64,000 bases of DNA from Basidiobolus meristosporus CBS 931.73 (GCA_002104905.1 MCFE01000196.1:1-64000), one strand, 5' to 3'. Positions 21,436 through 31,929 are shown, counted from the first letter of the stretch. Made by a program: numbers and translations. Notes: generated by a model from the letters alone, not told the origin.

Positions 21436-21783
21436 TGTAGTTAGAGTTTTGGACATAATAGAAGTGAAATGGAGAACAAGTATTGTATGTTGTTTTCACT
21501 TGAAGCTTTGTTGAATGTAAAGTGGTGTTTATTATTTAACATAATTGTGGAATACTAAGCAAGCTGATTAGATCTAGGGAGCTCCCAAGAGCATTTGTAC
21601 AATGCTTGGGGCTGTTTGGACAACATTTAGATTTTTCATGCTCTGGGTACCTGATCTTTTGGTGAAGATATTTCAGTTAAATCCCAGCAGGAAATTTGGT
21701 TGAAGTACCATAATATTTGTAGATAATAATATAAGTGATTAAGTTAGGCAAGTATAGAGGTGGATTTACAAACTTTTGCAACA
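21436..21783 (-). repeat. Copia LTR (5')
   Basis: A 348-bp LTR, the same length as the one at 44393-44740. On the minus strand it starts TGTTG and ends ACTACA, followed by GATTATGAGCCC. The match to plus-strand LTRs at 22092, 41054 and 44393 defines one family. Confidence 0.7.
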
Positions 21784-22091
21784 TTCTGTGGACTTTTCTT
21801 AATTTTTTTTAGGGGTAGGTGTGTCAACAATGCTTACAGAGTGTTATGTTGGAGTTTCCTTAGGCATATTTGTCTTTGGCTATACTAGTAGCATTTTATT
21901 GAAATATGTCAAAGCAACAAATGAATGGAGGTATGCTCATAGTGCCAGAAGGAGCTGAAAGCTACAACAGGTACTAGTGGGTTAATATTTGATTAGTATT
22001 ATAAGCGTAAAGGTCTGGTTATTAGTTTGCAAGATGATGGCTATGTCTGCAGTGGTAAGTTTTGTATGTACACCAAAATATTCAATTGAAT

Positions 22092-22395
22092 TGTTCACTT
22101 AGATCATAGCCCACAGATTTAAAGTTTTTTGCTCAGATTCCTTATGGTGATATACTTGATATATCCATCCAAAGTATCTGAAACTTGAGACATAGGCAAG
22201 CTTCAAGTTGTCCAAAGTCCCTGAAACTTTGCACACATGGTCTTCAGGCCTTCCTAAGCAAATTCTGTAATTTGTTTGCCAAGGCCATTTAAGAGTATAA
22301 TTACCACTTTTACATGCTATAAATCCGTAGGTGAAAACCATAAAATCTACTAGCTCACTCAATCACTGCAAATACCTCCAAGCTCTTACCATATA
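22092..22395 (+). repeat. Copia LTR, opposite orientation
   Basis: This is the same LTR family as 21436-21783 but on the plus strand, recognised by GTTGTCCAAAGTCCCTGAAA and ACTTTGCACACATGGTCTT, which recur at 44560-44590. The sequence after its end does not read as gag, so it is a solo or truncated LTR. Confidence 0.6.
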
Positions 22396-22399
22396 TCCC

Positions 22400-23150
22400 C
22401 AAGGCCGTTTCAGTACCTTGTGACTCTTCCGAGTATAAAAGCACTGCCAATTTTTTATTTGAGAAAGCAGAAAAATACTTCAAATACTGGCTGAGATAGA
22501 AAATTGAGTTCAGTGATTTGAAACAGACAAGAATCATGAAGTAATTTTTGCAGCTGCAAATACTACTGATTATGACTCTGGAACTTGAGAGATCCTTAAC
22601 CATAATATCGATGATCCTATATGCACATTCCCAACAATACCACACAGCAAAAATTGTGGTTGATTCCTTACAGTTCAATCCAAACTGTAGCGGTACCACG
22701 CCTGGTTTGCCCCTTATTGGAGACGAAAAATCTCCGGTCTGTGCGACCACTGGGATTTGCAGGAGTCAGTGGAGATCTGGGCGCGGAGGACTCCAATTGC
22801 TCTCCGCCCGTGGTTGGTCGATTGACTAAGCACCACTTTCGGGTGATTGAATGTAGCACATTATGCCAGAATCATACGAGCTTCATAGCGTGGCAAGTAG
22901 ATTTGGTAAACGAGGTTTAAGTCAGTAGAGTGACACCGCGGAATAGTTCTATCAATTGGACGCTATGAGAGATTCTCCATTATGTGTGCACAATGAGCGC
23001 ATATCAGATGGATACAATCAACAATGAATCCCTTCACATTCATGTCACACAATGTCGGCCATCTGAAGATAGGAAGAAACTTCTGCCAGCGTCTTGATTG
23101 TTGGATGCGCTTACCATGATGATGGGTAAAACCTACTTGTTGGAGTTCTG
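22400..23150. other. Transition from transposon to gene region, no gene seen
   Basis: Several overlapping open frames of 60-130 codons lie on both strands (22355-22920). None has a recognisable domain and they overlap each other, so none is called. Confidence 0.3.
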
Positions 23151-23193
23151 CGTTATATATTTTACTGAGCAGGACAAGTGTTGTTTGCTTGGC

Positions 23194-23631
23194 ATGAAAT
23201 TTCTTTCAGTTGCCATATCAGTTGCGCTGGTTACTCAGATAATTGGTGCACCCATGGACGAATGCTACGGGTGGTCAGGGGTCTCAGTCGAGCCTGCTAC
23301 CGACCAAAAAGCAACTTTCTCATCAAATGATCTGGTTGTCCTCAAATGGACCGCTTCAGGCTCAGGAATCACCAACATCCGCGAGGTAGATCTGTTCAGC
23401 GCCAAGGATCACCAGTTCTTGCATACCCAGTACCGCAGTTATCCTGGCATTAGTGCAGCTGAGGGACAACTTTCATTCATCCTCACTGTGCCTCTCTGCT
23501 TGCAACGGGACGGTAGATACTATCTTGAGGTGTATTCCAGCACCGCCGGGCAAGACATGAACTGTCACGCACAAACCCAGGTCTTCGAGTTGACCCCGGA
23601 CCCGAACGGAAACTTCACTGGGTGTCCTTAG
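23194..23631 (+). CDS. Small secreted protein, beta-sandwich type
   Basis: A 145-aa protein. I start it at ATG 23194 rather than the earlier in-frame Met at 23098, because MKFLSVAISVALVTQIIGAP is a clear signal peptide and a TATATATTTT word lies about 40 bp upstream. The mature part has Cys residues in DECYGWSG, PLCLQ, NCHAQ and TGCP, so two disulfides are possible. WTASGSG, VDLFSAKD, LTVPLCLQRDGRYYLEV and TQVFEL give the alternating strand pattern seen in fungal Kre9/Knh1-like (Ser-Thr-rich GPI-anchored) domains. No GPI signal is present. It is likely a secreted cell-wall or effector-type protein; the domain call is tentative. Confidence 0.6.
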   Translation: MKFLSVAISVALVTQIIGAPMDECYGWSGVSVEPATDQKATFSSNDLVVLKWTASGSGITNIREVDLFSAKDHQFLHTQYRSYPGISAAEGQLSFILTVPLCLQRDGRYYLEVYSSTAGQDMNCHAQTQVFELTPDPNGNFTGCP

Positions 23632-23639
23632 CCCAGAGA

Positions 23640-24275
23640 ATCGTGTTCAGCTTCATCTTCAATAAACTCATTATATGGTAGAAATGGCGCGTCAGTTGGG
23701 TAGCTACTCATGCACAAAATTCGCTGTATAACCCTTGTTTATTACAATTAAGCATCACTTACATCGTGATGGAGTGCATCTATTCCAGACCGGTGCGCTG
23801 AACCAGATGGCGTACATTATCCGGTTAGGGATAACAGCAATTGGCAGGCACGGAAACAGGAAAGTGATACAGCATTCGATCTCAGGAAGGCATTCAGCAA
23901 CCCTCTTTCGGCCGGAGTGAATAACCGATTGGAAAGTCCTTCTAAGGCCTTGGGTGTGTCACTTCAAATGGAGCGCTCAGCTGGGCACGAATGTGGCCGG
24001 CTGCTGGTGATCGTTTAATCAGAGTTGTTCAACAACGGAGTGATTGCGAGAGAATAAGGAAAAAATTCAAATGAATATGACACCTCAGCCAATCACCACA
24101 AGACCCGATTGCCGTTTATGTTCGTTCACTTCATTTCAAAATCCCGGGTGTCTTGACACAAGCGAAATTAAGTGGGAAAATCTTCACGCAATGCCCACTT
24201 CGAAGAGCGATCTTCTTTTCGAAGCGGCGTGCGACCTTGGGCGTTCTCTCTGACGTCAACTCAGGCACCATGCTG
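23640..24275. other. Intergenic between two secreted-protein genes
   Basis: No coding signal is seen. An ACGTCA word (CRE half-site like) at 24252 lies close to the TATA box of the next gene. Confidence 0.3.
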
Positions 24276-24279
24276 GCTG

Positions 24280-24286
24280 TATAAAT
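24280..24286 (+). promoter_or_regulatory. TATA box of LPMO-like gene
   Basis: TATAAAT, about 90 bp upstream of the ATG at 24376. Confidence 0.5.
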
Positions 24287-24375
24287 GCCTCCGTTTCCCG
24301 ACAAGGCCCATTGTATATTTTCCTCGCTAGCCGAGAATCCAATCATCATCTATTTAGCCGGTTGCATCATTCGAC

Positions 24376-25169
24376 ATGATCGGTGTTCGCGTTCTCACTA
24401 TCGCCCTGGCCGCCCTTCTTGCCTTTGTTACCTTGAGTGAGGCTCACTCGTGGGTCGACTGCCTGGACTGGCGCTTCAAGGACTCCAAGAAGAAGAGCTT
24501 TGACGATAATGCTGGTGAATGTCGCGGATACGCCCGCCGTTTCCCCGTCAAGTACGGGAAGAATGGTCAAGTAACTCCCAAGAAGCCCTTCGGAACATTG
24601 GATAGTGACTGGCCGAATCGCCACTACAAACAATCTGAGCTGCACCCTGGTAGGTCCTCCAGCGCCACGTAGCTGTCGTTCAATATTCTTAACTCCCTTC
24701 CTTTATTAAAGATAACTGGCCTGCATGCTCAACCGGCAAGCGCTACAAGAACGGCGAGCACGAGGAGGTCGGATCCGACGAAACCCGTGCCTCCCCAGTC
24801 AGTAAAGCTTATGGTCAGAACAAGTGGGGCCGTATGACCATCAAGAAGGTTGGTCAACAACTTTGTGTGCGCTGGCCAGCCAAGACTCATCAGCATGAGC
24901 CCAACAACATCGTGTATATCAACATGCCACCAAAGCCCACTTCCAAGGATCCCACCCAGAAGGAGATGAACAAATGGACCATTGCCAAGTTGAACTACGG
25001 TAACTGCTTCTCTGGTGGCTCCGACAAGGCCCGTTGTGGGGGCTGCTTCAAGATTCCCAAGGATCGCAAGCCTGGAGAGTATCTCATTCAATGGAGATGG
25101 AAGTTGAATGGCAGCGATGGCAAGCCCGAGTGGTACACCTCCTGTGCTGATGTGAAGATTAACAAATGA
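24376..25169 (+). CDS. Secreted LPMO-like protein with N-terminal His
   Basis: Two exons, 24376-24649 and 24712-25169, with a 62-nt GTAGGT/AAAG intron in phase 1, give 243 aa. MIGVRVLTIALAALLAFV starts a signal peptide whose best cleavage is after LSEA, leaving His24 (HSWVDCLDW) as the mature N-terminus. A free N-terminal His is the first ligand of the copper histidine brace in lytic polysaccharide monooxygenases. A second His is available in AKTHQHEPN (about 150 residues on), and EWYTSCADVKI near the C-terminus resembles the Tyr/Cys end strand of AA10/AA15/AA17-type proteins. About ten Cys residues suggest several disulfides. The likely role is oxidative attack on a polysaccharide such as chitin or pectin, or copper binding without catalysis. 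The AA family cannot be fixed by eye. Confidence 0.65.
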
Positions 25170-25297
25170 ACGTGAAGCCCTGTGTGTCACCAAAGACACC
25201 TGAATGCTCAACCCAGCATTAAATATAATCCAAATAAATTGATCCATATTTACTGCAGCAAAGGACTCGGTCATTTATTAAGAGATCAATTGGTTAC

Positions 25298-26390
25298 TTA
25301 AATTAGAGCGATGTCGGTGATGGGGGCGCATCTTCCAGGCAACTTTGGATCAGTGTTTGGCTCACACATCAATCCTTTGTCACAGAGGTCGATGTCGATC
25401 TTGTCGCTTGTGCATGAGGTATTGATCTAGCAACGATATTGGCAATCAGCAGACTTACTTCCGATTGATTGGAACTAGAAACCCTCCCTTACCTGGCCTT
25501 TACGAATGCATACACCAACATCGCTTCCTGGCCCCTTAACACACTCGAGGTTTGATGAGCAAATGGTGGAGCCTCCGCAAGCTGTACCTATCTGTGATGT
25601 GTCGTTAGGGCCAGCATGGCTGGTGCCGTTTTATTTTTCAGGACCTACCTCGCCTGGCCTTCTACAGGTTCCTCTTCCGTGTGACTTCTTCACACACTCT
25701 AATCCTGGAATACTATTTGGATTTAGTTGCAGCGAAAACGACTAGCCGGCAAGGTGGATGGAAATTACCATTCCAGTTGGCGTGGCCCGCCGCACGGCAA
25801 GCTTCTACCTCTGGTGAAGGCCCGCTGGTTTACAATGATTCGTTTATACGTGTGGTGTAGACCATTGATCTAGATGTACCAACCCTGGTGAACTTCTTGC
25901 AAATACCATAGCTATACTCGGATTTATCCTCCACCATGCAAGTTTCGTCTTGGCCACTATGCAGTCCAATGGTGAACAACAGCCAGCATTCTAAAGAGTC
26001 GAGCAAAATTACCATCGTAGAAGCTCTTCCCCGCCACACACTACAATCCCGAACCACTAAGTTATTTGAATCCAGGAAAATCCAATCCAAGGTCACTCAA
26101 CCTTTTCCCTCAGTTTTGGTGGCGCTTTGACAGGTGAAACCCTGTTCGTTTCCGGTCCTTAGACAATCGAGCCCAAGCCTGCAGGTGTAAACACTGCTTC
26201 TTGATGGATCACAGATGCTTCCTAGCTGAAAGATACCAGTAAGTAAACCTGGATCATCAGGCACCGGCCTCTAGATTCACCTCTCCAAATGTCAAGTCTG
26301 CCTTGGCACACGTTCCCGTAGCACCTGGGAGCTTCGAGGTAACTATGCAAAGTTCATTCGCCCCGCTTCGGCTCATTGTTAGTATCCGGG
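25298..26390 (-). CDS. Modular Cys-rich secreted protein, one module per exon
   Basis: The minus strand shows repeated short modules of the form G-x-C...C-x4-C-x8-10-C, each in its own exon of about 90-130 nt, split by introns near 57-67 nt, mostly in phase 0. Well supported exons are 25649-25741 (PGLECVKKSHGRGTC), 25493-25591 (IGTACGGSTICSSNLEC) and 25298-25426 (INTSC...GLMC...PGRC, ending DIALI and TAA). Further exons are probable at about 25880-25990 (NAGCCSPLDCIV ... YGICKK), 26130-26225 (LGSICDPS...LGLDC) and 26281-26390 (NELCIV...GATGTC). Some upstream modules read across a frame change or lack expected Cys residues, so the gene may be decaying. I found no start or signal peptide. The function is unknown; the Cys spacing suggests an extracellular ligand or inhibitor fold. 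Confidence 0.5.
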
Positions 26391-26399
26391 AGGCTGTCC

Positions 26400-26870
26400 A
26401 AAGAGCAGGCTACTTTTACCATGGAATGTTGCTCAAACCACCACATACTAGGTTACAAATGCTGTTTAGTCAACATGTGGTCAACCAAACGGATAGGACG
26501 TACGTACGTGTGCAGACCACTGAACCGCCACTTCCCAGAAGCATCAACACGTGCCATCTCATCTTACTTGGAGGGGAGGGATTGCCGGTGTGAGGGCGGA
26601 GGGGATATTTATTCCTTGCCTTCAAAACGGCCGTTCAAACAACGCATCATCTCGGATGGCTTTGGTGGGGTTGATTGGAGGATTTTATTTGTGGCAGTTT
26701 TGAGATATGATAGGTGTGTTTCAACAGAGGGGGATTCGATTACCTAAAAGACAATTAAGCGAGTTTGTACACCAAATCAAAAAATCGTTCTTCATTAGTT
26801 GGAACGAGAACGCGTTGCTGTGGTATAGACTCCTATAGCGTGGCGTAAAACTACGATGATGCTATATTCT
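26400..26870. other. Intergenic or 5' part of the Cys-rich gene
   Basis: The start codon and signal peptide of the minus-strand modular gene should lie here, but I could not place them. The open plus-strand frames at 26303-26747 overlap one another and show no domain. Confidence 0.3.
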
Positions 26871-26881
26871 CTCCCATGGAT

Positions 26882-27961
26882 TTACTGCTCCTCTTTCTCT
26901 TCAGTGGAGTGGGTGTAATCGAATGGATCCCCGAGGGCGACCTTGATGAGAAGCTTTCTGCCCTCCAAGGTGAGCTCCTTCTTCTCCTCCAACACCTTCT
27001 TTTGATCCTCTTCTTTCTCAAACTCTACGAAACCAAAGCCTTTGGAGCGGCCGGTTTTGGAGGTGACGATCAAAGATCTGGTGACCTTGGTGTCTGGGAA
27101 CAATCCCTCCAAGGCGGAGGTCTCTAGGTTGTAGGGTAGGTTGCCAATAAACAAGCTCTGGGTGGAGGGCGCTCCGAGGGGGGCCTTTGGCTTGCCTCCG
27201 AATCTACGACCGCGTCTAGCTCTAGGTCCTCTCTCGTCCTCATCAACCGATTGCTCGGATAAATCAAGGTTGCCTAGCTCCTCACTGACTTGTGAAACGC
27301 CATTCTCGGCATCGACATCGGCGCCGGCTTCGTTGGTGGCGTCGCGTTTGTTGGAGAATCGGCGGGGCGCCTTGGAGCTCTATAACCAAAGTGTTAGCCA
27401 GGTCTCCATGCCCACTCATACATATGGTCCGGTAGTTACCAATACAACTTCGTCTTCGTTCGCGCCACGTCCTCTACCTCTACCTGCTCCACGTCCACGC
27501 TTGGCTCTTCCGCGTCCACGAGCTCCCTTTTTACCCTCACCAGAGGCCTCGTTTTCCTCACCTTCGTTGACGTGGTTCTCATCCTTGCTTGGTTCAGGTT
27601 CACGTTTGATGGGGCGGGCGAGTTCTACCTTGAGCACTCTACCGTCCAACTCGGACTTGTCCTTTTCACTGACGGCCTTTTGGGCATCATCTAATTTTTC
27701 GAAGCTAATGAAGCCATAGCCTAGAGAGCGTTTACCGCGGGTAAGAATGGTGGCTTCGCTGCTATAGGGAGAAGGGAAGGGTGTGAGATCAGCTGGTGGC
27801 TATGGGGGTGAAAGTGGGCTAGCCAAGAGCGCTTACATGGGGCCGAAACTATCGAAAGCGGCCTTCAGCTCTTCTTGGGTGGTCTGGAAGGGCAAGTTGC
27901 CGATGAACACTTTGGTGCTTTGCTCGTTGTGGAGCACTTCTGGTTGACTCTCTTCGGACAT
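26882..27961 (-). CDS. RRM-RGG-RRM RNA-binding protein (Sbp1-like)
   Basis: Three exons, 27837-27961, 27440-27761 and 26882-27379, give 314 aa. Introns are 75 nt (27762-27836) and 58 nt (27380-27439 less edges), with GTAAGC and GTAACT donors and TATAG acceptors. RRM1 has RNP2 VFIGNLPF (residues 18-25) and RNP1 LGYGFISF. A Glu-rich stretch leads to an RG-rich linker (KKGARGRGRAKRGRGAGRGR), then an acidic spacer. RRM2 has LFIGNLPY and KGFGFVEF. The RRM-RGG-RRM order is that of yeast Sbp1, which binds eIF4G and mRNA, represses translation and promotes decapping; this role is inferred. The start ATG gives MSEESQPEV and RRM1 begins within 20 residues. It looks intact and single-copy. Confidence 0.85.
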
Positions 27962-27969
27962 GGTGAAGT

Positions 27970-28496
27970 GAACTTTACACTAAGGGGGCTGAGATTACTA
28001 ACGTTTGAACGGATATTTCCAAAATACCTCTCCTGCCGACTCGTCACTTTCCAATTTACCTTACCGCACTCCTATTGACCCTGGCCTGGTCTACGTACGC
28101 ATCCCACGCGATCTCCCATATTTCCCCTGGCATTCGTAATCGAAGAGTGGCTTTCGAATAACATCCATATCGATGGCCAATCCGATATTTTCCCCGTCCA
28201 AAAGTGGATCCCTGATTTCGTCATCCACTCGATGGGAAGGCGCATAATTAACCCCCAATTTACCCATAATAAACCACGTTGATTGATTGGGATTCGGTGG
28301 AAAATTCCCCTATCCCTCACTAGTCCGCATAATTGTCACGATATTCTCTGGAGACCAATCGTCTTCAATCAAACGGATGTGTTTATTTTGGGCTTAGTTA
28401 ATCCACCGTGCTAGACATTTTAGTCATTTACTGGATGCCAAGTGGGTTTACAATAGCATTAGCAGAATAAATATTATAGGTTGCAGTGCAGATAAA
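27970..28496. other. Intergenic, no feature seen
   Basis: This stretch holds the promoter of the minus-strand RNA-binding protein gene and the 3' flank of receptor copy 1. No further gene is supported. Confidence 0.3.
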
Positions 28497-29783
28497 CTAA
28501 ATCATGGTTTCAGCTAGACTCTTTTGGCCCATCTTGACAAATCTGGGATAGGTGTATCGGAACATCAAGGTGCGGACCTCGCTGAATGCCCTGTCAAAGA
28601 TGTCCAGGCGGATGTCGTTGGACTGGAACCTACGCCGGATCTCTCGCACCGCTGATGCTTCGAGGTTCAGCTCGAACTCTGAGTCAGCCGAGATGAAGGT
28701 GTTGTAGATGCTGTTGATCTCGAGTATCACCCAGGTGGGAAGTTCCGCTGCACTCGAGAGTTCTCGTGTCTTGTAGCGAAGCTTCTGGATGCGCTCGAAG
28801 AACAGAGCATTCTCCACACTGAAGTCACGGAGGGAGAACCGCTTGAACACCTCGAACTGCTGCGGATCCTCGACCATCGACTCGAATGAGGCCATGCTGG
28901 AGCTTCTGCTGCCTCCAGCACCGCCTCGGAGTGCATTGACGGCTGGGAGAACAATGCTGAAGCAGTGGCTGATCATCAAGGCGACCACACTCCAGTGGGC
29001 AGCCGGGAAGATCTTGATCACATCTCTGAGTGATGGCAGTGCAGCGAACAGGATGTACAGGATGAAGGCGATCACACCCAGGGTGAAGTCGGCCATGAGC
29101 TCACGCTTGATTCCGTAGGCATCATCGACACCACGGAGCCAGGTGATGAAGAGAGGGCACAACACGAACACATAGAAGGCGGAGGTGAGGTAGACAGGGA
29201 TGAACTCCCAGCCAACCAGGCAGTTCCCCAAGGCCATGGTCGGGGTGATCTGGAACTTGGTGGTGAACGCTTGGACCAGCAGGGTGAGGGCCATCTGGAA
29301 GGACAAGGCACCGATGATCAGTCGGACAATGTAGTTTGTGGTGAACTTCTCGCGGTGCTTGTAGTACCAGTTCTCATCCAGGACCATGGTAGGTGCGGAG
29401 GTGATGGTGGGTTTCTCTGAGCCGAGATCCACATAGTGATCCGCGCTGGAGCCAGCCACTAGTTTGGCCTGGCTGAAATGGTACAGGAAGGCAAGTCGCA
29501 TGAACCGACCAGCGACCGAGGTGAGCCACAGCGGCATACCAATGGACGAGACCCAGATGTTGACAAAGCAAGGGAAGCTGTCGTAGGTCGGCTCTCGCCC
29601 GAGATAGAGAGTGGTGACCAGCGAGTTACCGATCACCATGAACACCGAGAGGGTGATACTGCGGTAGCGAATGGCCGGCGACTGATACTGGGAGATGAAC
29701 AGGAACGTGGTGGAAATGAGGAAGAAGTTCCACCCAATGGTTACCGGGTAATAGAACTTCTGGGATGTTGTCCAGTTATCCAT
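28497..29783 (-). CDS. 7TM-RGS receptor, copy 1
   Basis: Intronless, 428 aa. About seven hydrophobic segments (starting near residues 12, 40, 70, 152, 188, 225 and 260) are followed by a cytosolic RGS domain (about 305-425). RGS signs are FEVFKRFSLRDFSVENALFF (helix 3-4 region), WVILEINSIYNTFI and the FRYTYPRFVKM end. The arrangement is that of plant AtRGS1 and of fungal 7TM-RGS proteins: a membrane sensor whose tail speeds GTP hydrolysis by G-alpha. I chose ATG 29783 (MDNWTTSQK), the start shared by all copies; an in-frame upstream Met at 29861 is not conserved. Its mate at 30546 is divergently oriented. Intact. The ligand is unknown; sugar sensing, as proposed for AtRGS1, would suit the neighbouring transporters but is speculation. 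Confidence 0.88.
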   Translation of the reverse strand: MDNWTTSQKFYYPVTIGWNFFLISTTFLFISQYQSPAIRYRSITLSVFMVIGNSLVTTLYLGREPTYDSFPCFVNIWVSSIGMPLWLTSVAGRFMRLAFLYHFSQAKLVAGSSADHYVDLGSEKPTITSAPTMVLDENWYYKHREKFTTNYIVRLIIGALSFQMALTLLVQAFTTKFQITPTMALGNCLVGWEFIPVYLTSAFYVFVLCPLFITWLRGVDDAYGIKRELMADFTLGVIAFILYILFAALPSLRDVIKIFPAAHWSVVALMISHCFSIVLPAVNALRGGAGGSRSSSMASFESMVEDPQQFEVFKRFSLRDFSVENALFFERIQKLRYKTRELSSAAELPTWVILEINSIYNTFISADSEFELNLEASAVREIRRRFQSNDIRLDIFDRAFSEVRTLMFRYTYPRFVKMGQKSLAETMI

Positions 29784-30545
29784 TAGTGAGCCAGATATTT
29801 TGGAGACTACTGTGTATAGGAGGATGTAATGTATTTGTGATATTGCAGACATTCCGGTCATCGAGCTTTCTTGTATAGTACGTTAGATTAGAGTATGGAG
29901 TTCACTGCAGGAGCCATCGTGAACGCATAGTATTACTTCGTTCGGCAGGGCACCCTCACAGAAGCTGGGGTCGTTGTACACTGATTTAATCGGGTGGTGG
30001 AGTACCATTCTAACTCGGATTGAGGAAATTACGACCACTTTGAAGGCAAATGTATCACTTGTCCGCGCTTTAGTACATATGATCAAATCAGTCGAATTTG
30101 TTTTATCTTGGAATGAATCTGTAAGAAATGATCCGTTACGCACAACTGCCATGATTCGATTTTCAACTGGGAATTCGCTACCCCGCAATTATTTCGACTC
30201 TTTTCTGCACTCTACGGAGCGGGTCTTAATTTCCCTGAACACATAGATCAGATGACTTCAAATTTGGGAATTAACCTACGCACCACACATGCAACTCTGC
30301 GTGGAGCAGATAATATAGGCGTCGTGCAGCCCAACGCACTTCGGAGTAGCCACCGAGGCATAGTAGGGAGAACTCCGCTTTGCTCTACGTCTGTTTTCTT
30401 TGGCTTTGGATGTACACTTCACCGGTGCGCATTATCTACCCTGCATTGCTTGGTATCTCCAGCTCGATCTGCTTGGTATAAATTCATTTTCGATGCCCAG
30501 ACTGTTCGTACACAACTACCGCAGTCAACTAGTTTTCGATAAGCA
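29784..30545. promoter_or_regulatory. Divergent intergenic region between receptor copies 1 and 2
   Basis: This 762-bp spacer serves two head-to-head genes. A GGTATAAATTC word at 30475-30485 is a likely TATA box for the plus-strand copy. No clear TATA was seen for the minus-strand copy. No coding sequence is supported. Confidence 0.45.
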
Positions 30546-31928
30546 ATGGACAGCTGGACTACATCCCAGAAATTCTATTACCCGGTAACCATTGGGTGGA
30601 ACTTCTTCCTCATTTCCACCACATTCCTGTTCATCTCTCAGTATCAGTCGCCGGCCATTCGCTACCGCAGTATCACCCTCTCGGTGTTCATGGTGATCGG
30701 TAACTCGCTGGTCACCACTCTCTATCTCGGGCGAGAGCCGACCTACAACAGCTTCCCCTGCTTTGTCAACATCTGGGTCTCGTCCATTGGTATGCCGCTG
30801 TGGCTCACCTCGGTCGCTGGTCGGTTCATGCGACTTGCCTTCCTGTACCATTTCAGCCAGGCCAAACTAGTGGCTGGCTCCAGCGCGGATCACTATGTGG
30901 ATCTCGGCTCAGAGAAACCCACCATCACCTCCGCACCTACCATGGTCCTGGATGAGAACTGGTACTACAAGCACCGCGAGAAGTTCACCACAAACTACAT
31001 TGTCCGACTGATCATCGGTGCGTTGTCCTTCCAGATGGCCCTCACCCTGCTGGTCCAAGCGTTCACCACCAAGTTCCAGATCACCCCGACCATGGCCTTG
31101 GGGAACTGCCTGGTTGGCTGGGAGTTCATCCCTGTCTACCTCACCTCCGCCTTCTATGTGTTCGTGCTGTGCCCTCTGTTCATCACCTGGCTCCGTGGTG
31201 TCGATGATGCCTACGGAATCAAGCGTGAGCTCATGGCCGACTTCACCCTGGGTGTGATTGCCTTCATCCTGTACATCCTATTCGCTGCACTGCCATCACT
31301 CAGAGATGTGATCAAGATCTTCCCAGCTGCCCACTGGAGTGTGGTCGCCTTGATGATCAGCCACTGCTTCAGCATTGTTCTCCCAGCCGTCAATGCACTC
31401 CGAGGCGGGGCTGGAGGCAGCAGAAGCTCCAGCATGGCCTCATTCGAGTCGATGGTCGAGGATCCGCAGCAGTTCGAGGTGTTCAAGCGGTTCTCCCTCC
31501 GTGACTTCAGTGTGGAGAATGCTCTGTTCTTCGAGCGCATCCAGAAGCTTCGCTACAAGACACGAGAACTCTCGAGTGCAGCGGAACTTCCCACCTGGGT
31601 GATACTCGAGATCAACAGCATCTACAACACCTTCATCTCGGCTGACTCAGAGTTCGAGCTGAACCTCGAAGCATCAGCGGTGCGAGAGATCCGTCGTAGG
31701 TTCCAGTCCAACGACATCCGCCTGGACATCTTTGACAGGGCATTCAGCGAGGTCCGCACCATTGATGTTCCGATACACCTATCCCAGATTTGTCAAGATG
31801 GGCCAAAAGAGCCTTGCCGAAACAATGATCTAATAACTCCCTTACATATTGTATTCCAACACATACCATATCTTTTTAATAAAATCTTAATGACACTATC
31901 CACTGAAACGATGAGGAATGAGGAATAG
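30546..31928 (+). CDS. 7TM-RGS receptor, copy 2, altered C-terminus
   Basis: The only plus-strand copy. It matches the others for about 405 residues, including all seven TM segments and most of the RGS domain. An extra A at 31761 (CACCATTGATG against CACCTTGATG) shifts the frame, so the last RGS helix (LMFRYTYPRFVKM) is replaced by about 50 unrelated residues ending at 31928. In the original frame the stop would be at 31831-31833. The start is MDSWTTSQK. Loss of the last RGS helix would be expected to weaken the domain; alternatively the extra base is an assembly error and the protein is normal. Confidence 0.7.
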   Translation: MDSWTTSQKFYYPVTIGWNFFLISTTFLFISQYQSPAIRYRSITLSVFMVIGNSLVTTLYLGREPTYNSFPCFVNIWVSSIGMPLWLTSVAGRFMRLAFLYHFSQAKLVAGSSADHYVDLGSEKPTITSAPTMVLDENWYYKHREKFTTNYIVRLIIGALSFQMALTLLVQAFTTKFQITPTMALGNCLVGWEFIPVYLTSAFYVFVLCPLFITWLRGVDDAYGIKRELMADFTLGVIAFILYILFAALPSLRDVIKIFPAAHWSVVALMISHCFSIVLPAVNALRGGAGGSRSSSMASFESMVEDPQQFEVFKRFSLRDFSVENALFFERIQKLRYKTRELSSAAELPTWVILEINSIYNTFISADSEFELNLEASAVREIRRRFQSNDIRLDIFDRAFSEVRTIDVPIHLSQICQDGPKEPCRNNDLITPLHIVFQHIPYLFNKILMTLSTETMRNEE

Positions 31929-31929
31929 C

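Larger units (their letters stand above)
18612..21783 (-). mobile_element. Ty1/copia retrotransposon, decayed
   Basis: The element runs right to left. The 5' LTR is at about 21436-21783 (348 bp, starting TGTTGCAAAAG on the minus strand) and the 3' LTR at about 18612-18942. Just inside the 5' LTR, conceptual minus-strand reading gives a gag start (MSPKLSLSAM) and a DGSSYQVWKVKLKML segment near 21350. Integrase core pieces follow: VYFIERKAETVF near 21110, ICSNNGR near 21010, and ARPMIHDQNFTANFWQNQ near 20850. A reverse-transcriptase start (EEYQALKENQMW) is seen near 19475. Stops and frameshifts are frequent and large parts of RT and RNase H are missing, so the element is dead. A fold-back element sits inside it at 19877-20610. 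Confidence 0.7.

Noticed and set aside
22355-22920. Overlapping open frames on both strands as genes
   Set aside because: They overlap each other, differ in composition from the neighbouring genes and show no domain.
27416-27719. Plus-strand Pro/Ser/Arg-rich frame
   Set aside because: It is the mirror of the RG-rich linker of the RRM protein on the other strand.
28789-29118. Open frames opposite the receptor genes, repeated in each copy
   Set aside because: They recur simply because the genes are duplicated; no start context or domain supports them.
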